A DNA stretch of 64,000 nt from Pseudomonas sp. Leaf58 (GCF_003627215.1 NZ_CP032677.1:4717501-4781500), one strand, 5' to 3'. Counted from the stretch's first letter, positions 38,060-50,349 are shown. Numbers and translations: made by a program. Notes: a model not told the origin generated them from the sequence alone.

Positions 38060-38650
38060 TCAGGCAAACAGCTCCCCCTGAATCCGCTCCAGCAACTTCT
38101 GGATTTCCCCCAACCGCTCCTGCGGCGAGTCAAGGCTCAGCAAATCCAGCTTGTCCTCTTCCATAAACGGCAGCAGGTACGCCAGTTGGTTGGCCAACGC
38201 CTGACGCCCATCCACCGGGCGCGGCATGTCCAGCGCTTCGACCATTGGGTGTTCGCCCAAGGCCACCAGCAATGCCAGCAGGTCTTCATCTGCTTCGAGC
38301 AGCGGGCTGTCCGCCTGCTCCGACAGCCATTGCACCTGCCCCACCAGTAACTGGTCCTTCTGCACCTCGGTGCTTTCCAGGTTGAAGCGCCGCACACCTT
38401 CGACCCGAATACCCAGCAAGCCGTTGTCCTGCTGCACGAAGTCGCGGATCACCGCCTCGCAACCAATCGAGGCGACTACTGGCGGCGCCTTGCCGACCTG
38501 CTCGCCTTCCAGAATGCACACCACACCAAAACCTTCGCCCTGCTTCATGCAGCGCCCGATCATGTCCAGGTAGCGTGCCTCGAATATCTGCAAGTCGAGG
38601 AAGCAGCCAGGAAACAGCACGGTATCGAGGGGAAACAGCGGTAACGTCAT
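38060..38650 (-). CDS. LON substrate-binding-domain protein
   Basis: A 196-aa protein consisting of a LON N-terminal (substrate-binding) domain only. It starts MTLPLFPLDTVLFPG, followed by LQIFEARYLDMIGRCM and FGVVCILEGEQVG, all typical of this domain. There is no AAA+ ATPase or protease domain, so it is not a Lon protease. Stand-alone versions may act as adaptors, but no role is established. It lies nine bases after lrgB on the same strand and may be the third gene of that unit. Confidence 0.87.
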   Translation of the reverse strand: MTLPLFPLDTVLFPGCFLDLQIFEARYLDMIGRCMKQGEGFGVVCILEGEQVGKAPPVVASIGCEAVIRDFVQQDNGLLGIRVEGVRRFNLESTEVQKDQLLVGQVQWLSEQADSPLLEADEDLLALLVALGEHPMVEALDMPRPVDGRQALANQLAYLLPFMEEDKLDLLSLDSPQERLGEIQKLLERIQGELFA

Positions 38651-38659
38651 TACAAGTCC

Positions 38660-39376
38660 TCAAGCCACCAGGCTGACCGCCAGCGGCAGGAATACCGCCG
38701 TGGCCACCCCCATCAGGCTCATCGCCAGCGCGGCAAAGGCGCCGCATTCATCACTTTCCTGCAGGGCGACCGACGTGCCCACCGCGTGCGCGGTCACGCC
38801 CAGCGACATGCCCCGTGCCTCGGGGCTGTGCACGCCAAAGCGGCTCAGTAGTGCCGGGCCAAAGATCGCCCCGATCACCCCGGTGATCAATACGAACACC
38901 GCCGCCAGGGCCGCTACGCCGCCAATTTGCTCGGCCACCAGCATGGCAATCGGTGACGTCACCGACTTCGGTGCCATGGTCATCAGGATCATGTGTTCGG
39001 CGCCGAACCACCAGCCCAGCAACAGGCAGCAAAGCGTGGCGAACAGCCCCCCGACTACCAGCGTAGTAAATGTCGGCCAGAACAGCTGCCGGATACGCCG
39101 CAGGTTGAGGTAGAGCGGCACAGCCAGGGCCACGGTGGCGGGCCCCAGCAGGATATTCATGATTTCGGTACTTTTGCGGTACTCGCTGTAATTGATACCG
39201 CACAGCAGCAATACGCCGATCACCAGCAACATCGATACCAGTACCGGCTGCAGGAAGATCCAGCGGGTTTTTTCGTAGGCGGCCAGCACCACCTGGTAAG
39301 CCCCCAGCGTGATGCCGATACCAAATAAGGGATGGTGAACCACCGCGTCCAGCGCGCCCTGCCAGTCGAGCATCAT
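38660..39376 (-). CDS. lrgB: LrgB-family membrane protein
   Basis: A 238-aa protein with about seven or eight hydrophobic segments, matching LrgB/CidB. LrgAB is a holin/antiholin-like pair that influences murein hydrolase activity and cell death, and in other organisms transports small organic acids. The motif MAPKSVTSPIAMLVAEQIGG in the C-terminal half is the family signature. Its ATG overlaps the lrgA stop (ATGA), showing coupling. The frame is open further upstream without support. Confidence 0.88.
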   Translation of the reverse strand: MMLDWQGALDAVVHHPLFGIGITLGAYQVVLAAYEKTRWIFLQPVLVSMLLVIGVLLLCGINYSEYRKSTEIMNILLGPATVALAVPLYLNLRRIRQLFWPTFTTLVVGGLFATLCCLLLGWWFGAEHMILMTMAPKSVTSPIAMLVAEQIGGVAALAAVFVLITGVIGAIFGPALLSRFGVHSPEARGMSLGVTAHAVGTSVALQESDECGAFAALAMSLMGVATAVFLPLAVSLVA

Positions 39377-39735
39377 GGCTGTTCCTCGTGCTTGCCCTGG
39401 CGGTTGATGAGCTTCTGCATCAACACGCCGACGAATACCAGGGTCAACAGGCAAGAAATCAGCAGCGCCCCGGCAATGGCCCAGAAGTCTGCAGCGATGT
39501 CCTTGGCGTACACCATCACCCCTACTGCCGGCGGCACCAGCAACAGCGGCAGATAGCGCAGCAGGCTGCTGGCGGCTTCGTTGAGCGGCTTGCCGACCTC
39601 ACCGCGGGCCATGAGGAAGAACAACAGCAGCACCAGGCCGATGATCGGCCCCGGCAGAAACGGCACCATCAGATGATTGATCGCCGTCCCTAGCAGCTGG
39701 AACAGCACCAGCCAGGTCAAACCACGCAACAGCAT
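39373..39735 (-). CDS. lrgA: LrgA/CidA-family holin-like protein
   Basis: A 120-aa protein with four hydrophobic segments, the size and pattern of LrgA/CidA holin-like proteins. LPGPIIGLVLLLFFL is the conserved segment (about residues 26-40), followed by the charged loop ARGEVGKPLNEA. ATG 39735 has GAGGGAG six bases upstream; the TTG two codons earlier is less likely. A TATAAT lies 27 bases upstream of the start. It diverges from the MaoC gene. Confidence 0.88.
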   Translation of the reverse strand: MLLRGLTWLVLFQLLGTAINHLMVPFLPGPIIGLVLLLFFLMARGEVGKPLNEAASSLLRYLPLLLVPPAVGVMVYAKDIAADFWAIAGALLISCLLTLVFVGVLMQKLINRQGKHEEQP

Positions 39736-39761
39736 AAGCAACTCCCTCAGGCATGGCGGCC

Positions 39762-39767
39762 ATTATA
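39762..39767 (-). promoter_or_regulatory. -10 box of the lrgA-lrgB unit
   Basis: A consensus TATAAT reads on the minus strand, giving a leader of roughly 20 bases that just contains the GAGGGAG ribosome site. The -35 position (about ATCGGT) is poor, which suggests an activator. Confidence 0.45.
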
Positions 39768-39768
39768 A

Positions 39769-39834
39769 GCACGGCTAGCTATATACCGATATTCGTCGAA
39801 AAGCGCGCAACTTGACTGAAACGGTTAGCCGTGC
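39769..39834. promoter_or_regulatory. 9-bp inverted repeat spanning the lrgA/maoC divergent promoters
   Basis: GCACGGCTA (39769-39777) and TAGCCGTGC (39826-39834) are perfect inverted copies 48 bases apart. The first abuts the lrgA -10 box and the second follows a TTGACT (39812-39817) on the plus strand. Paired distant half-sites suit a looping regulator. No regulator gene is adjacent. Confidence 0.35.
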
Positions 39835-39878
39835 TGATCTTGCACCTTCGTACCAACTTACAACTTGGAGAGTCAGCG

Positions 39879-40334
39879 ATGCCCTATGTACCGGTTACAG
39901 AGCTTTCGCAGTACGTTGGTAAGGAACTGGGCCGTTCCGCCTGGCTGAAGATCGACCAGCAGCGCATCAACCTGTTCGCCGAAGCGACCGGTGATTTCCA
40001 ATTCATCCACGTTGACCCGGATAAGGCGGCAAAAACCCCGTTTGGCAGCACAATCGCCCACGGTTTTCTGACGCTGTCATTAATCCCCAAACTGATGGAA
40101 GACATCCTGATCCTGCCTGAAGGGTTGAAGATGGTGGTGAACTACGGCTTGGACAGTGTGCGCTTCATTCAACCGGTAAAGGTCGACAGCCAGGTGCGGC
40201 TGAAGATCGAGCTGGCCGAGGTTGTTGAGAAAAAGCCCGGACAGTGGCTGCTCAAGGCAATTGCCACACTGGAAATCGAAGGCGAAGAGAAGCCTGCCTA
40301 TGTAGCGGAGTCGCTCTCGCTCTGTTTTGTCTGA
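39879..40334 (+). CDS. MaoC-like (R)-specific enoyl-CoA hydratase
   Basis: A 151-aa single hot-dog-fold hydratase. FAEATGDFQFIHVDPDKAA (about residues 33-51) with PFGSTIAHGFLTLSL is the (R)-hydratase motif, with the Asp and His that hydrate trans-2-enoyl-CoA to (R)-3-hydroxyacyl-CoA. Related proteins supply polyhydroxyalkanoate precursors (PhaJ) or act as NodN-type enzymes. No pha gene is nearby, so the substrate is open. The start is preceded by TTGGAGAG. It diverges from lrgA. Confidence 0.85.
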   Translation: MPYVPVTELSQYVGKELGRSAWLKIDQQRINLFAEATGDFQFIHVDPDKAAKTPFGSTIAHGFLTLSLIPKLMEDILILPEGLKMVVNYGLDSVRFIQPVKVDSQVRLKIELAEVVEKKPGQWLLKAIATLEIEGEEKPAYVAESLSLCFV

Positions 40335-40348
40335 TGCACGGGGCCATA

Positions 40349-40380
40349 CCTGTGGGTGTGGGCACGCCCATTCCCGCAGG
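40349..40380 (+). repeat. Nested palindrome after the MaoC gene
   Basis: CCTGTGGG pairs with CCCGCAGG (one wobble) around an inner TGGGC/GCCCA stem. It is a REP-like hairpin 14 bases beyond the stop, without a T tract. Confidence 0.5.
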
Positions 40381-40481
40381 GTCCATGCTTGGCCTTCTCT
40401 ACAAACCCCCCGCACTCGCGTAAACTGCCAGCCTTCGCGCAGCCTAGGGCTGCCCCTGTCGAATTACCAAAGGTGCCCGCC

Positions 40482-41360
40482 ATGCCCTGGCTGCAAGTAC
40501 GCCTGGCCATCAGCCCGGAACAAGCCGAAACCTACGAAGACGCCCTGCTCGAAGTAGGCGCCGTCTCGGTCACGTTCATGGATGCCGAAGATCAACCGAT
40601 TTTCGAACCAGACCTCAACACCACCCCGCTGTGGTCGCATACCCACCTGCTGGCGCTGTTCGAGGCCGACACCGACCCTGAACAGGTGTTCGCCCACCTG
40701 CGCCTGCTGACCAGCGCCGAGCTGCCAGAGCACCAGGCCGAGGTGATCGAGGACCAGGACTGGGAGCGCAGCTGGATGGACAACTTCCAGCCGATGCGCT
40801 TCGGCCGCCGCCTGTGGATCGTACCTAGCTGGCACGACGCGCCGGAAAAGGACGCCGTTAACCTGCTGCTGGACCCGGGCCTGGCCTTCGGCACCGGCAC
40901 CCACCCCACTACCGCCCTGTGCCTGGAATGGCTCGATGGCCAGCAACTCGAAGGCACCCAGGTGCTGGACTTTGGCTGCGGCTCGGGCATCCTGGCCATT
41001 GCTGCCCTGCTGCTGGGCGCCCGTGAGGCGGTCGGTACCGACATCGACGTACAGGCCATCGAAGCTTCCCGCGACAACGCCCAGCGTAATGGCATCGCCG
41101 ATGAGAAGCTGGCGCTGTACTTGCCCGAGCACATGCCGGCGATGCAAGCCGATGTGCTGGTCGCCAACATCCTTGCTGGCCCGCTGGTATCGCTGGCGCC
41201 GCAATTGTCCGGCCTGGTCCGCCCAGGGGGGTTGCTGGCACTGTCGGGTATCCTGGCCGAGCAGGGTGAGGACGTGGCTGCAGCCTACGCCGCCGACTTC
41301 GAGCTGGACCCAATCGTCGTGCGCGACGGCTGGGTGCGCATCAGTGGTCGCCGCCGCTAA
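40482..41360 (+). CDS. prmA: Ribosomal protein L11 methyltransferase
   Basis: A 292-aa SAM-dependent enzyme that trimethylates ribosomal protein L11. The small N-terminal L11-recognition domain (about 1-60) begins [16 protein letters not shown]. The catalytic domain has the family loop [14 protein letters not shown], then SAM motif [15 protein letters not shown] and motif [14 protein letters not shown] 40482 has a strong AAAGGTG site. It precedes the zinc-ribbon gene and dusB-fis, as in other pseudomonads. Confidence 0.96.
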   Translation: MPWLQVRLAISPEQAETYEDALLEVGAVSVTFMDAEDQPIFEPDLNTTPLWSHTHLLALFEADTDPEQVFAHLRLLTSAELPEHQAEVIEDQDWERSWMDNFQPMRFGRRLWIVPSWHDAPEKDAVNLLLDPGLAFGTGTHPTTALCLEWLDGQQLEGTQVLDFGCGSGILAIAALLLGAREAVGTDIDVQAIEASRDNAQRNGIADEKLALYLPEHMPAMQADVLVANILAGPLVSLAPQLSGLVRPGGLLALSGILAEQGEDVAAAYAADFELDPIVVRDGWVRISGRRR

Positions 41361-41402
41361 GCGGGCCTAGAATACTTTTCTGCACAGCTCCCGGATTGCC
41401 GC

Positions 41403-42749
41403 ATGACCGACAGTTTCGTCACCCAGTGCCCGCATTGCCAGACCAGCTTTCGCGTCACCCACCACCAGTTGAGCGTGGCCCGCGGTGTGGTGCGTTGCGG
41501 CCATTGCCTGCAGGTGTTCAATGCTGCCAAGCAGTTGCTGGAGCAGAGCCGCACTAGCGCTCCTCTGGTGGCGGCGCCGGTGCCAGCGGTGCCTGACGAG
41601 CCGGTAATCACGCCAGCCGCCGCGCCCGCGATCAGTGAACGGCGCAGCCAACCTGACGAAGACTGGGCGCTCACCGCCCAGGCGCTGGACGCCCTCGACC
41701 TGGACAAGGAGCTGGAGCGCCTGGAACGTCGCGCCCCCCCCGCCCCGGCACACCCGGTTAACCCGAATGGTGGGCTGCAGGCACGGCGCGACGAGCTGCA
41801 GCCGGACGAGCATGGCGATGACTTGTTCGGCACGGCCACCGATGACCCCTTCGAGTCGCAACCAGCAGCAGCGCCTGCGCCCGTGCTGCTAGAGCCGGAG
41901 CCCCTGCAGTTGGACCTGGAGCCCGCCCCCGGCGAGCGCACCGAGCCCACCCTGGGTGGCAACCTGGACCTCGACATCGACGACGAACCCCCGGTGCGCC
42001 GCGCCATCGAAATCGATGACCACCTCGAATTCAACGAAGCGCTGCGCGCCAGCGAGGACGAAGTCACGGAAAAGGGCCTGAGCGCACGGGATGACGACCC
42101 GCTGGAGCTGCACCTGTCAGCGCGCGACGACGACCCGAACCAGCCACTGCCCGGCGAGCGCCTGGAGCCGGGCCTTACCAGCAAGCCTGAGCGCCCGACG
42201 CGCAAGGAGCCGCTGGTCGACGTGGTCGACGACCCGCTGCAGTTGGGCTGGGAAAAGCCCGCAGCCAATTGGGGCAAGCGCCTGCTGTGGGGCTTGCTCA
42301 CCCTACTGGCAGCTGGCCTGCTGGCCTTCCAGTACGTGTGGTTCCACTTCGACGAAATGGCCCGGCAGGACCAGTACCGGCCGATCTTCCAGCAAATCTG
42401 CCCGATGGTCGGTTGCCAGGTGCCGAACCGCGTCGATATCGCGCGGATCAAGAGCAGCAACCTGGTTGTACGCAGCCACCCAGACTTCAAGGGCGCACTG
42501 ATCGTCGACGCAATCATTTACAACCGTGCACCGTTCGCCCAGCCGTTCCCGCTGCTGGAGCTGCGCTTCGCCGACCTTAATGGCCAACTGATCGCCAGCC
42601 GGCGCTTCAAGCCCAGCGAGTACCTGTCCGGTGAACTGGCCGGGCGCGGCGACATGCCCAGCCAGACCCCGATCCACATCGCCCTGGACATCCTCGACCC
42701 GGGGCCGAAGGCGGTGAACTACAGCCTCAGCTTCCGTTCACCGGAATAA
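41403..42749 (+). CDS. MJ0042 zinc-ribbon and DUF3426 membrane protein
   Basis: A 448-aa protein. The N-terminal zinc ribbon has Cys9, Cys12, Cys32 and Cys35 (CPHC...CGHC), an MJ0042-type finger. Residues 50-285 are low-complexity, rich in Pro, Glu, Asp and Ala, and acidic. A single membrane segment follows at about 290-312, then a C-terminal DUF3426 domain on the far side (about 330-445). The layout resembles a tethered cytoplasmic finger with an acidic stalk. Its function is not known. It always neighbours prmA and dusB in this group. Confidence 0.85.
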   Translation: MTDSFVTQCPHCQTSFRVTHHQLSVARGVVRCGHCLQVFNAAKQLLEQSRTSAPLVAAPVPAVPDEPVITPAAAPAISERRSQPDEDWALTAQALDALDLDKELERLERRAPPAPAHPVNPNGGLQARRDELQPDEHGDDLFGTATDDPFESQPAAAPAPVLLEPEPLQLDLEPAPGERTEPTLGGNLDLDIDDEPPVRRAIEIDDHLEFNEALRASEDEVTEKGLSARDDDPLELHLSARDDDPNQPLPGERLEPGLTSKPERPTRKEPLVDVVDDPLQLGWEKPAANWGKRLLWGLLTLLAAGLLAFQYVWFHFDEMARQDQYRPIFQQICPMVGCQVPNRVDIARIKSSNLVVRSHPDFKGALIVDAIIYNRAPFAQPFPLLELRFADLNGQLIASRRFKPSEYLSGELAGRGDMPSQTPIHIALDILDPGPKAVNYSLSFRSPE

Positions 42750-42753
42750 GCGA

Positions 42754-42840
42754 CAAGCGGCTAGCTGCAAGCCACAAGACAAGCGAGCCGATAGCCGGTC
42801 TGCTGCCTCTTGCAGCTTGAAGCTTGCCGCTTGCCGCTCG
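42754..42840. repeat. Imperfect inverted repeat of the CTTGCAGCTTGAAGCTTG family
   Basis: The left arm contains CAAGCGG, GCTGCAAG and CCACAAG. The right arm contains CTTGCAGC, TTGAAGCTTG and CCGCTTG as imperfect complements. It is unrelated to the GCGGGC REPs of this window. It lies between the DUF3426 gene and the dusB promoter. Confidence 0.6.
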
Positions 42841-42872
42841 CCCCGATTGTTCAGATTTTATCCAAACCCATC

Positions 42873-42901
42873 TTTATCCGGTCACCGAGAGCGGGTATCA
42901 T
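42873..42901 (+). promoter_or_regulatory. Candidate promoter of dusB-fis
   Basis: TATCAT at 42896-42901 is preceded by TTTATC at 42873-42878 with a 17-base spacer, 50 bases before the dusB start. fis operons elsewhere are driven from a strong growth-regulated promoter before dusB. Confidence 0.35.
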
Positions 42902-42951
42902 GCCCACCCTTTTTCGAACTCCAAGATTCGGCCCCACAACAGGGATCACCT

Positions 42952-43965
42952 ATGTCGGCGGTACGCATCGGCCCATACACACTACGTAACAACCTGATAC
43001 TCGCGCCCATGGCCGGGGTCACGGACCAGCCTTTCCGTACACTTTGCCAGCGCCTGGGCGCAGGCATGGTGGTATCGGAAATGGTCTCCAGCGACATGAG
43101 CCTGTGGAACAGCCGCAAGTCGAGCCTGCGCCGCATCCATGAAGGTGATCCCGAGCCACGCTCGGTACAGATCGCCGGTGGTGACGCGCAGATGATGGCA
43201 GCGGCGGCGCGGGCCAACGTCGAAGCGGGCGCCCAAATCATCGATATCAACATGGGCTGCCCGGCGAAAAAAGTCTGCAACAAAGCCGCAGGCTCTGCTT
43301 TATTGAGAGATGAAGCGTTGGTCAGCGAGATCCTCCACGCCGTGGTCGGTGCGGTGGATGTCCCGGTGACTTTGAAAATCCGCACCGGCTGGGACCGGGC
43401 GAACAAGAACGGTCTGAACGTGGCGAAGATCGCCGAACAGGCCGGCATCCAGGCGCTGGCGGTGCATGGCCGCACACGCGCCGACCTGTACACCGGCGAA
43501 GCCGAATACGACACCATCGCTGCTATCAAGCAGGCGGTATCGATTCCGGTTTTTGCCAACGGCGATATCACCTCGCCAGAAAAGGCCCGGGCAGTGCTGG
43601 ACGCTACCGGGGTCGATGGCCTGTTGATTGGCCGGGCCGCCCAAGGGCGGCCATGGATTTTTCGTGAAATCGAGCATTACCTGCGCACTGGCCAACACCT
43701 GCCAGCGCCGCAGCTGGACGAAGTGGAACACATCCTGCTGGAGCACCTGGCCGCGCTGCATGCCTTCTATGGCGATGTGATGGGCGTACGTATCGCCCGC
43801 AAGCACGTTGGCTGGTACCTGGCGACACGACCCGGCGGCAAGGAGTTTCGCTCCCGGTTCAACGCTTTGGAAGACACACAAGCGCAGTGCGCCAACGTTC
43901 GCGCGTTTTTCAGTGAACGTCGACAGAGCCTTGAGACAGAGGACGGACAAGGGGTGGCCGCATGA
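42952..43965 (+). CDS. dusB: tRNA-dihydrouridine synthase B
   Basis: A 337-aa FMN enzyme reducing uridine to dihydrouridine in tRNA. The N-terminal TIM barrel carries [13 protein letters not shown] (18-30), and Cys103, the catalytic acid, lies in [15 protein letters not shown] and [10 protein letters not shown] contact FMN. The C-terminal helical domain binds tRNA. It overlaps fis by four bases (ATGA), reproducing the conserved dusB-fis operon in which dusB translation helps expression of fis. Confidence 0.96.
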   Translation: MSAVRIGPYTLRNNLILAPMAGVTDQPFRTLCQRLGAGMVVSEMVSSDMSLWNSRKSSLRRIHEGDPEPRSVQIAGGDAQMMAAAARANVEAGAQIIDINMGCPAKKVCNKAAGSALLRDEALVSEILHAVVGAVDVPVTLKIRTGWDRANKNGLNVAKIAEQAGIQALAVHGRTRADLYTGEAEYDTIAAIKQAVSIPVFANGDITSPEKARAVLDATGVDGLLIGRAAQGRPWIFREIEHYLRTGQHLPAPQLDEVEHILLEHLAALHAFYGDVMGVRIARKHVGWYLATRPGGKEFRSRFNALEDTQAQCANVRAFFSERRQSLETEDGQGVAA

Positions 43966-44282
43966 CGATGATGACCGAGAATTTTGTGAGTGGAACAACG
44001 CCCGTGAGCGACAACGCCAACCTGAAACAGCACCTCAACACGCCGAGCGAAGAGGGCCAGACCCTTCGCGACAGCGTCGAGAAGGCGCTGCACAACTACT
44101 TCGCTCACCTGGAAGGCGCGACGGTGACGGACGTGTACAACCTGGTGCTCTCCGAAGTCGAGGCGCCCCTGCTCGAAAGCGTGATGAACTACGTCAAGGG
44201 CAACCAGACCAAGGCCAGCGAGATGCTCGGACTGAACCGAGGTACCCTGCGCAAGAAGCTCAAGCAGTACGACTTGTTGTAA
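43962..44282 (+). CDS. fis: DNA-binding protein Fis
   Basis: A 106-aa nucleoid protein that bends DNA and activates growth-related promoters. The C-terminal helix-turn-helix (about residues 80-104) includes [20 protein letters not shown], the invariant Fis motif. The N-terminal beta-hairpin region (about 10-35) is present. The ATG overlaps the dusB stop. A textbook terminator follows 18 bases after the stop, so the dusB-fis transcript ends before purH. Confidence 0.97.
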   Translation: MTMMTENFVSGTTPVSDNANLKQHLNTPSEEGQTLRDSVEKALHNYFAHLEGATVTDVYNLVLSEVEAPLLESVMNYVKGNQTKASEMLGLNRGTLRKKLKQYDLL

Positions 44283-44300
44283 GCCAGAATCCCAACCAGA

Positions 44301-44334
44301 AAAGGCGGCTCCCTGAACAGAGGCGCCTTTTTTG
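44301..44334 (+). terminator. Rho-independent terminator after fis
   Basis: AAAAGGCG (44301-44308) pairs perfectly with CGCCTTTT (44325-44332), followed by further T residues to 44334. It lies between fis and purH. Confidence 0.92.
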
Positions 44335-44363
44335 CTGACTCCACCGCGTTATTGGAACCCGAA

Positions 44364-45971
44364 ATGACCGACCAGACTACCCGCCTGCCAGTCCGCCGCG
44401 CCCTGATCAGCGTCTCCGACAAGACCGGTATCCTCGAATTCGCCCGTGAGCTGCAGCAGCTCGGTGTCGAGATCCTGTCCACCGGCGGCACCTACAAGCT
44501 GCTCAAGGACAACGGCGTAAACGCGGTGGAAGTGGCCGACTACACCGGCTTCGCCGAAATGATGGATGGCCGGGTCAAAACCCTGCACCCGAAGATCCAC
44601 GGTGGCATCCTCGGCCGCCGCGGCACCGACGACGCCATCATGAACGAGCACGGCATCAAGCCGATCGACCTGGTGGCGGTCAACCTGTACCCGTTCGAGG
44701 CAACCATTTCCAAGCCGGGCTGTGACCTGCCGACCGCCATCGAGAACATCGACATCGGCGGCCCGACCATGGTCCGTTCGGCTGCCAAGAACCACAAGGA
44801 CGTGGCCATCGTGGTCAATGCCAGCGACTACGCAGGCATCGTCGAAGGCCTCAAGGCCGGCGGCCTGACCTACGCCCAGCGCTTCGACCTGATGCTCAAG
44901 GCGTTCGAGCACACCGCCGCCTACGACGGCATGATCGCCAACTACATGGGCACCATCGACCAGGTTAAAGAGACCCTGAGCACCGAAGGCCGCAGCGAAT
45001 TCCCGCGCACCTTCAACAGCCAGTTCGTCAAGGCCCAGGAAATGCGCTATGGCGAGAACCCGCACCAGAGCGCGGCGTTCTACGTAGAAGCGAAGAAAGG
45101 CGAAGCCAGCATTTCCACCGCTATCCAGCTGCAGGGCAAAGAACTTTCGTTCAACAACGTGGCCGATACCGACGCCGCGCTGGAGTGCGTGAAGAGCTTC
45201 GTCAAGCCAGCCTGCGTCATCGTCAAGCACGCCAACCCGTGCGGCGTGGCCGTGGTGCCAGAAGACGAAGGCGGCATCCGCAAGGCCTACGACCTAGCCT
45301 ACGCCACTGACACCGAATCGGCGTTTGGCGGCATCATCGCCTTCAACCGCGAGCTGGATGGCGAAACCGCCAAGGCCATCGTCGAGCGCCAGTTCGTCGA
45401 AGTGATCATCGCCCCGAAAATTTCCCAGGCGGCCCGCGACGTGGTCGCCGCCAAGCAGAATGTGCGCCTGCTGGAATGCGGCGAGTGGCCTGCTGAGCGC
45501 GCTGCCGGTTGGGACTTCAAGCGTGTCAACGGTGGCCTGCTGGTGCAGAGCCGCGATATCGGCATGATCACCGCCGATGACCTGAAGATCGTCACCAAGC
45601 GTGCCCCGACCGAGCAAGAAGTCCACGACCTGGTGTTCGCCTGGAAAGTGGCCAAGTTCGTCAAGTCCAATGCCATTGTCTACGCTAAGCAGCGCCAGAC
45701 CATTGGCGTCGGCGCCGGCCAGATGAGCCGCGTCAACTCCGCACGAATCGCTGCAATCAAGGCCGAACATGCTGGCCTGCAGGTGCAAGGTGCGGTCATG
45801 GCGTCGGACGCGTTCTTCCCGTTCCGTGATGGCATCGACAATGCCGCCAAAGTGGGTATCAGCGCCGTGATCCAGCCGGGTGGTTCGATGCGTGATGCCG
45901 AGGTGATTGCTGCCGCTGACGAAGCCGGCATCGCCATGGTATTCACCGGCATGCGCCACTTCCGCCACTAA
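44364..45971 (+). CDS. purH: Bifunctional AICAR transformylase / IMP cyclohydrolase
   Basis: A 535-aa enzyme for the last two steps of IMP synthesis. The N-terminal MGS-like cyclohydrolase domain (about 1-150) contains [12 protein letters not shown] and [14 protein letters not shown]. The AICAR transformylase domain (about 200-535) holds the catalytic Lys-His of VKHANPCG and the block [11 protein letters not shown]. The start [15 protein letters not shown] at 44364 follows a modest site; a TTG 12 bases earlier is unlikely. purD follows after an inverted REP pair, so coupling of the two may be reduced. Confidence 0.97.
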   Translation: MTDQTTRLPVRRALISVSDKTGILEFARELQQLGVEILSTGGTYKLLKDNGVNAVEVADYTGFAEMMDGRVKTLHPKIHGGILGRRGTDDAIMNEHGIKPIDLVAVNLYPFEATISKPGCDLPTAIENIDIGGPTMVRSAAKNHKDVAIVVNASDYAGIVEGLKAGGLTYAQRFDLMLKAFEHTAAYDGMIANYMGTIDQVKETLSTEGRSEFPRTFNSQFVKAQEMRYGENPHQSAAFYVEAKKGEASISTAIQLQGKELSFNNVADTDAALECVKSFVKPACVIVKHANPCGVAVVPEDEGGIRKAYDLAYATDTESAFGGIIAFNRELDGETAKAIVERQFVEVIIAPKISQAARDVVAAKQNVRLLECGEWPAERAAGWDFKRVNGGLLVQSRDIGMITADDLKIVTKRAPTEQEVHDLVFAWKVAKFVKSNAIVYAKQRQTIGVGAGQMSRVNSARIAAIKAEHAGLQVQGAVMASDAFFPFRDGIDNAAKVGISAVIQPGGSMRDAEVIAAADEAGIAMVFTGMRHFRH

Positions 45972-45984
45972 TTTATCTGGCCGG

Positions 45985-46083
45985 GCGAACCTCGGCCCCT
46001 GGAGCGGGTTCACCCGCGAATGCTGCGGTGAATCCACCATCGTATTCGCGGGTGAACCCGCTCCTACAGGGGCTGAGGTTCGC
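45985..46083. repeat. Long inverted REP pair between purH and purD
   Basis: The left arm starts GCGAACCTCGGCCCC (45985), and the right arm ends GGGGCTGAGGTTCGC (46083). The inner parts are the REP core AGCGGGTTCACCCGCGAAT and its complement. The arms are about 37-40 bases with small mismatches. It fills the gap between two purine genes. Confidence 0.8.
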
Positions 46084-46103
46084 CGCCAAACAGAGGTTTT
46101 TAC

Positions 46104-47396
46104 ATGAAAGTTTTGATCATCGGCAGCGGCGGCCGTGAGCACGCCCTGGCCTGGAAAGTCGCCCAAGACCCACGCGTCGAGAAAGTATTCGTTGCCCCAG
46201 GCAACGCCGGCACTGCCATTGAAGCCAAGTGCGAGAACGTCGCCATCGACGTGTGCGCCCTTGAGCAACTGGCCGACTTCGCCGAGAAGAACGTCGACCT
46301 GACCATCGTTGGCCCGGAAGCGCCGCTGGTCATCGGTGTGGTCGACCTGTTCCGCAGCCGCGGCCTGGACTGCTTCGGCCCGACCAAGGGCGCAGCCCAG
46401 CTGGAAGGCTCCAAGGCTTTCACCAAGGACTTCCTGGCGCGCCACAAGATCCCGACCGCCGACTACCAGAACTTCACCGAAATCGAGCCGGCCCTGGCCT
46501 ACCTGCAGGAAAAAGGCGCGCCGATCGTGATCAAGGCCGACGGCCTGGCTGCGGGCAAGGGCGTGATCGTCGCCATGACCCTCGAGGAAGCTGAAGCCGC
46601 CGTACGTGACATGCTGGCCGGCAACGCCTTCGGCGAGGCAGGTTCGCGCGTGGTCATCGAAGAGTTCCTCGACGGCGAGGAAGCCAGCTTCATTGTCATG
46701 GTCGATGGCCATAACGTGCTGCCTATGGCCACCAGCCAGGACCACAAGCGCGTCGGCGACCAGGACACCGGCCCCAACACTGGCGGCATGGGGGCTTACT
46801 CCCCTGCCCCGGTGGTCACCGCCGAAGTACACCAGCGCGTGATGGACCAGGTGATCTGGCCGACCGTGCGCGGCATGGCCGAGGAAGGCAATGTCTACAC
46901 CGGCTTCCTTTACGCCGGCCTGATGATCGACAAGGCGGGCAACCCCAAGGTTATCGAGTTCAACTGCCGCTTCGGCGACCCAGAAACCCAGCCGGTCATG
47001 CTGCGCCTGACCTCGAGCCTGGTGCTGCTGGTCGAGGCCGCCTTCGCCAAGGCGCTGGACAAGGTCGAAGCCCAGTGGGACCCGCGCCCGAGCTTGGGCG
47101 TGGTGCTGGCAGCCGGCGGTTACCCAGGCGACTACGCCAAGGGTGACGTGATCAATGGCCTGGACGCAGCGGCCAAGATCGAAGGCAAGGTGTTCCATGC
47201 CGGTACTTCGCTGAAAGACGGCCAGGTGGTCACCAACGGCGGCCGCGTGCTGTGCGCCACCGCCATGGGCGCCAGCGTTGCCGATGCCCAGCAGCAAGCC
47301 TATCGCCTGGCCAAGGAAGTGAATTGGAACGGCAGCTTCTACCGTACCGACATCGGCTACCGGGCCATCGCCCGCGAGCGCGGTGAGCAGCAGTAA
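46104..47396 (+). CDS. purD: Phosphoribosylamine-glycine ligase
   Basis: A 430-aa ATP-grasp enzyme making glycinamide ribonucleotide. It starts MKVLIIGSGGREHALAWK, the invariant N-terminus. The ATP-grasp core includes VIKADGLAAGKGV and the metal-binding NCRFGDPETQPVM. AGAGG precedes the ATG. It lies between purH and retS, the order fis-purH-purD-retS seen in P. aeruginosa. Confidence 0.97.
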   Translation: MKVLIIGSGGREHALAWKVAQDPRVEKVFVAPGNAGTAIEAKCENVAIDVCALEQLADFAEKNVDLTIVGPEAPLVIGVVDLFRSRGLDCFGPTKGAAQLEGSKAFTKDFLARHKIPTADYQNFTEIEPALAYLQEKGAPIVIKADGLAAGKGVIVAMTLEEAEAAVRDMLAGNAFGEAGSRVVIEEFLDGEEASFIVMVDGHNVLPMATSQDHKRVGDQDTGPNTGGMGAYSPAPVVTAEVHQRVMDQVIWPTVRGMAEEGNVYTGFLYAGLMIDKAGNPKVIEFNCRFGDPETQPVMLRLTSSLVLLVEAAFAKALDKVEAQWDPRPSLGVVLAAGGYPGDYAKGDVINGLDAAAKIEGKVFHAGTSLKDGQVVTNGGRVLCATAMGASVADAQQQAYRLAKEVNWNGSFYRTDIGYRAIARERGEQQ

Positions 47397-47409
47397 GTAG
47401 TACCCGCTT

Positions 47410-47432
47410 GCCGCAGGCCCCGCGCCTGCGGC
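47410..47432 (+). terminator. Weak terminator-like hairpin after purD
   Basis: GCCGCAGGC (47410-47418) and GCCTGCGGC (47424-47432) form a perfect 9-bp stem 13 bases past the purD stop. No T tract follows, so read-through to retS is possible. Confidence 0.4.
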
Positions 47433-47529
47433 ATTCGGCTCGTCGACAGGGCCCCAGGGGGCCTTGCCTTCGACTTAACGCGCCGCGCATAGTTAATACC
47501 CGGCACCTTGGCTAAGAAGGGACTTCGTA

Positions 47530-50301
<2,772 letters not shown>

Positions 50302-50349
50302 CTGATACCACCCCCCTACATGCCCCATCTCTACCAAGGATCAGCGCTC

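Noticed and set aside
45294..47297. A 667-codon open frame on the minus strand across purH and purD
   Set aside because: It is antisense to two certain genes, its product is low-complexity His/Gly/Val-rich, and it has no ribosome site. It is a typical shadow of high-GC codon bias.
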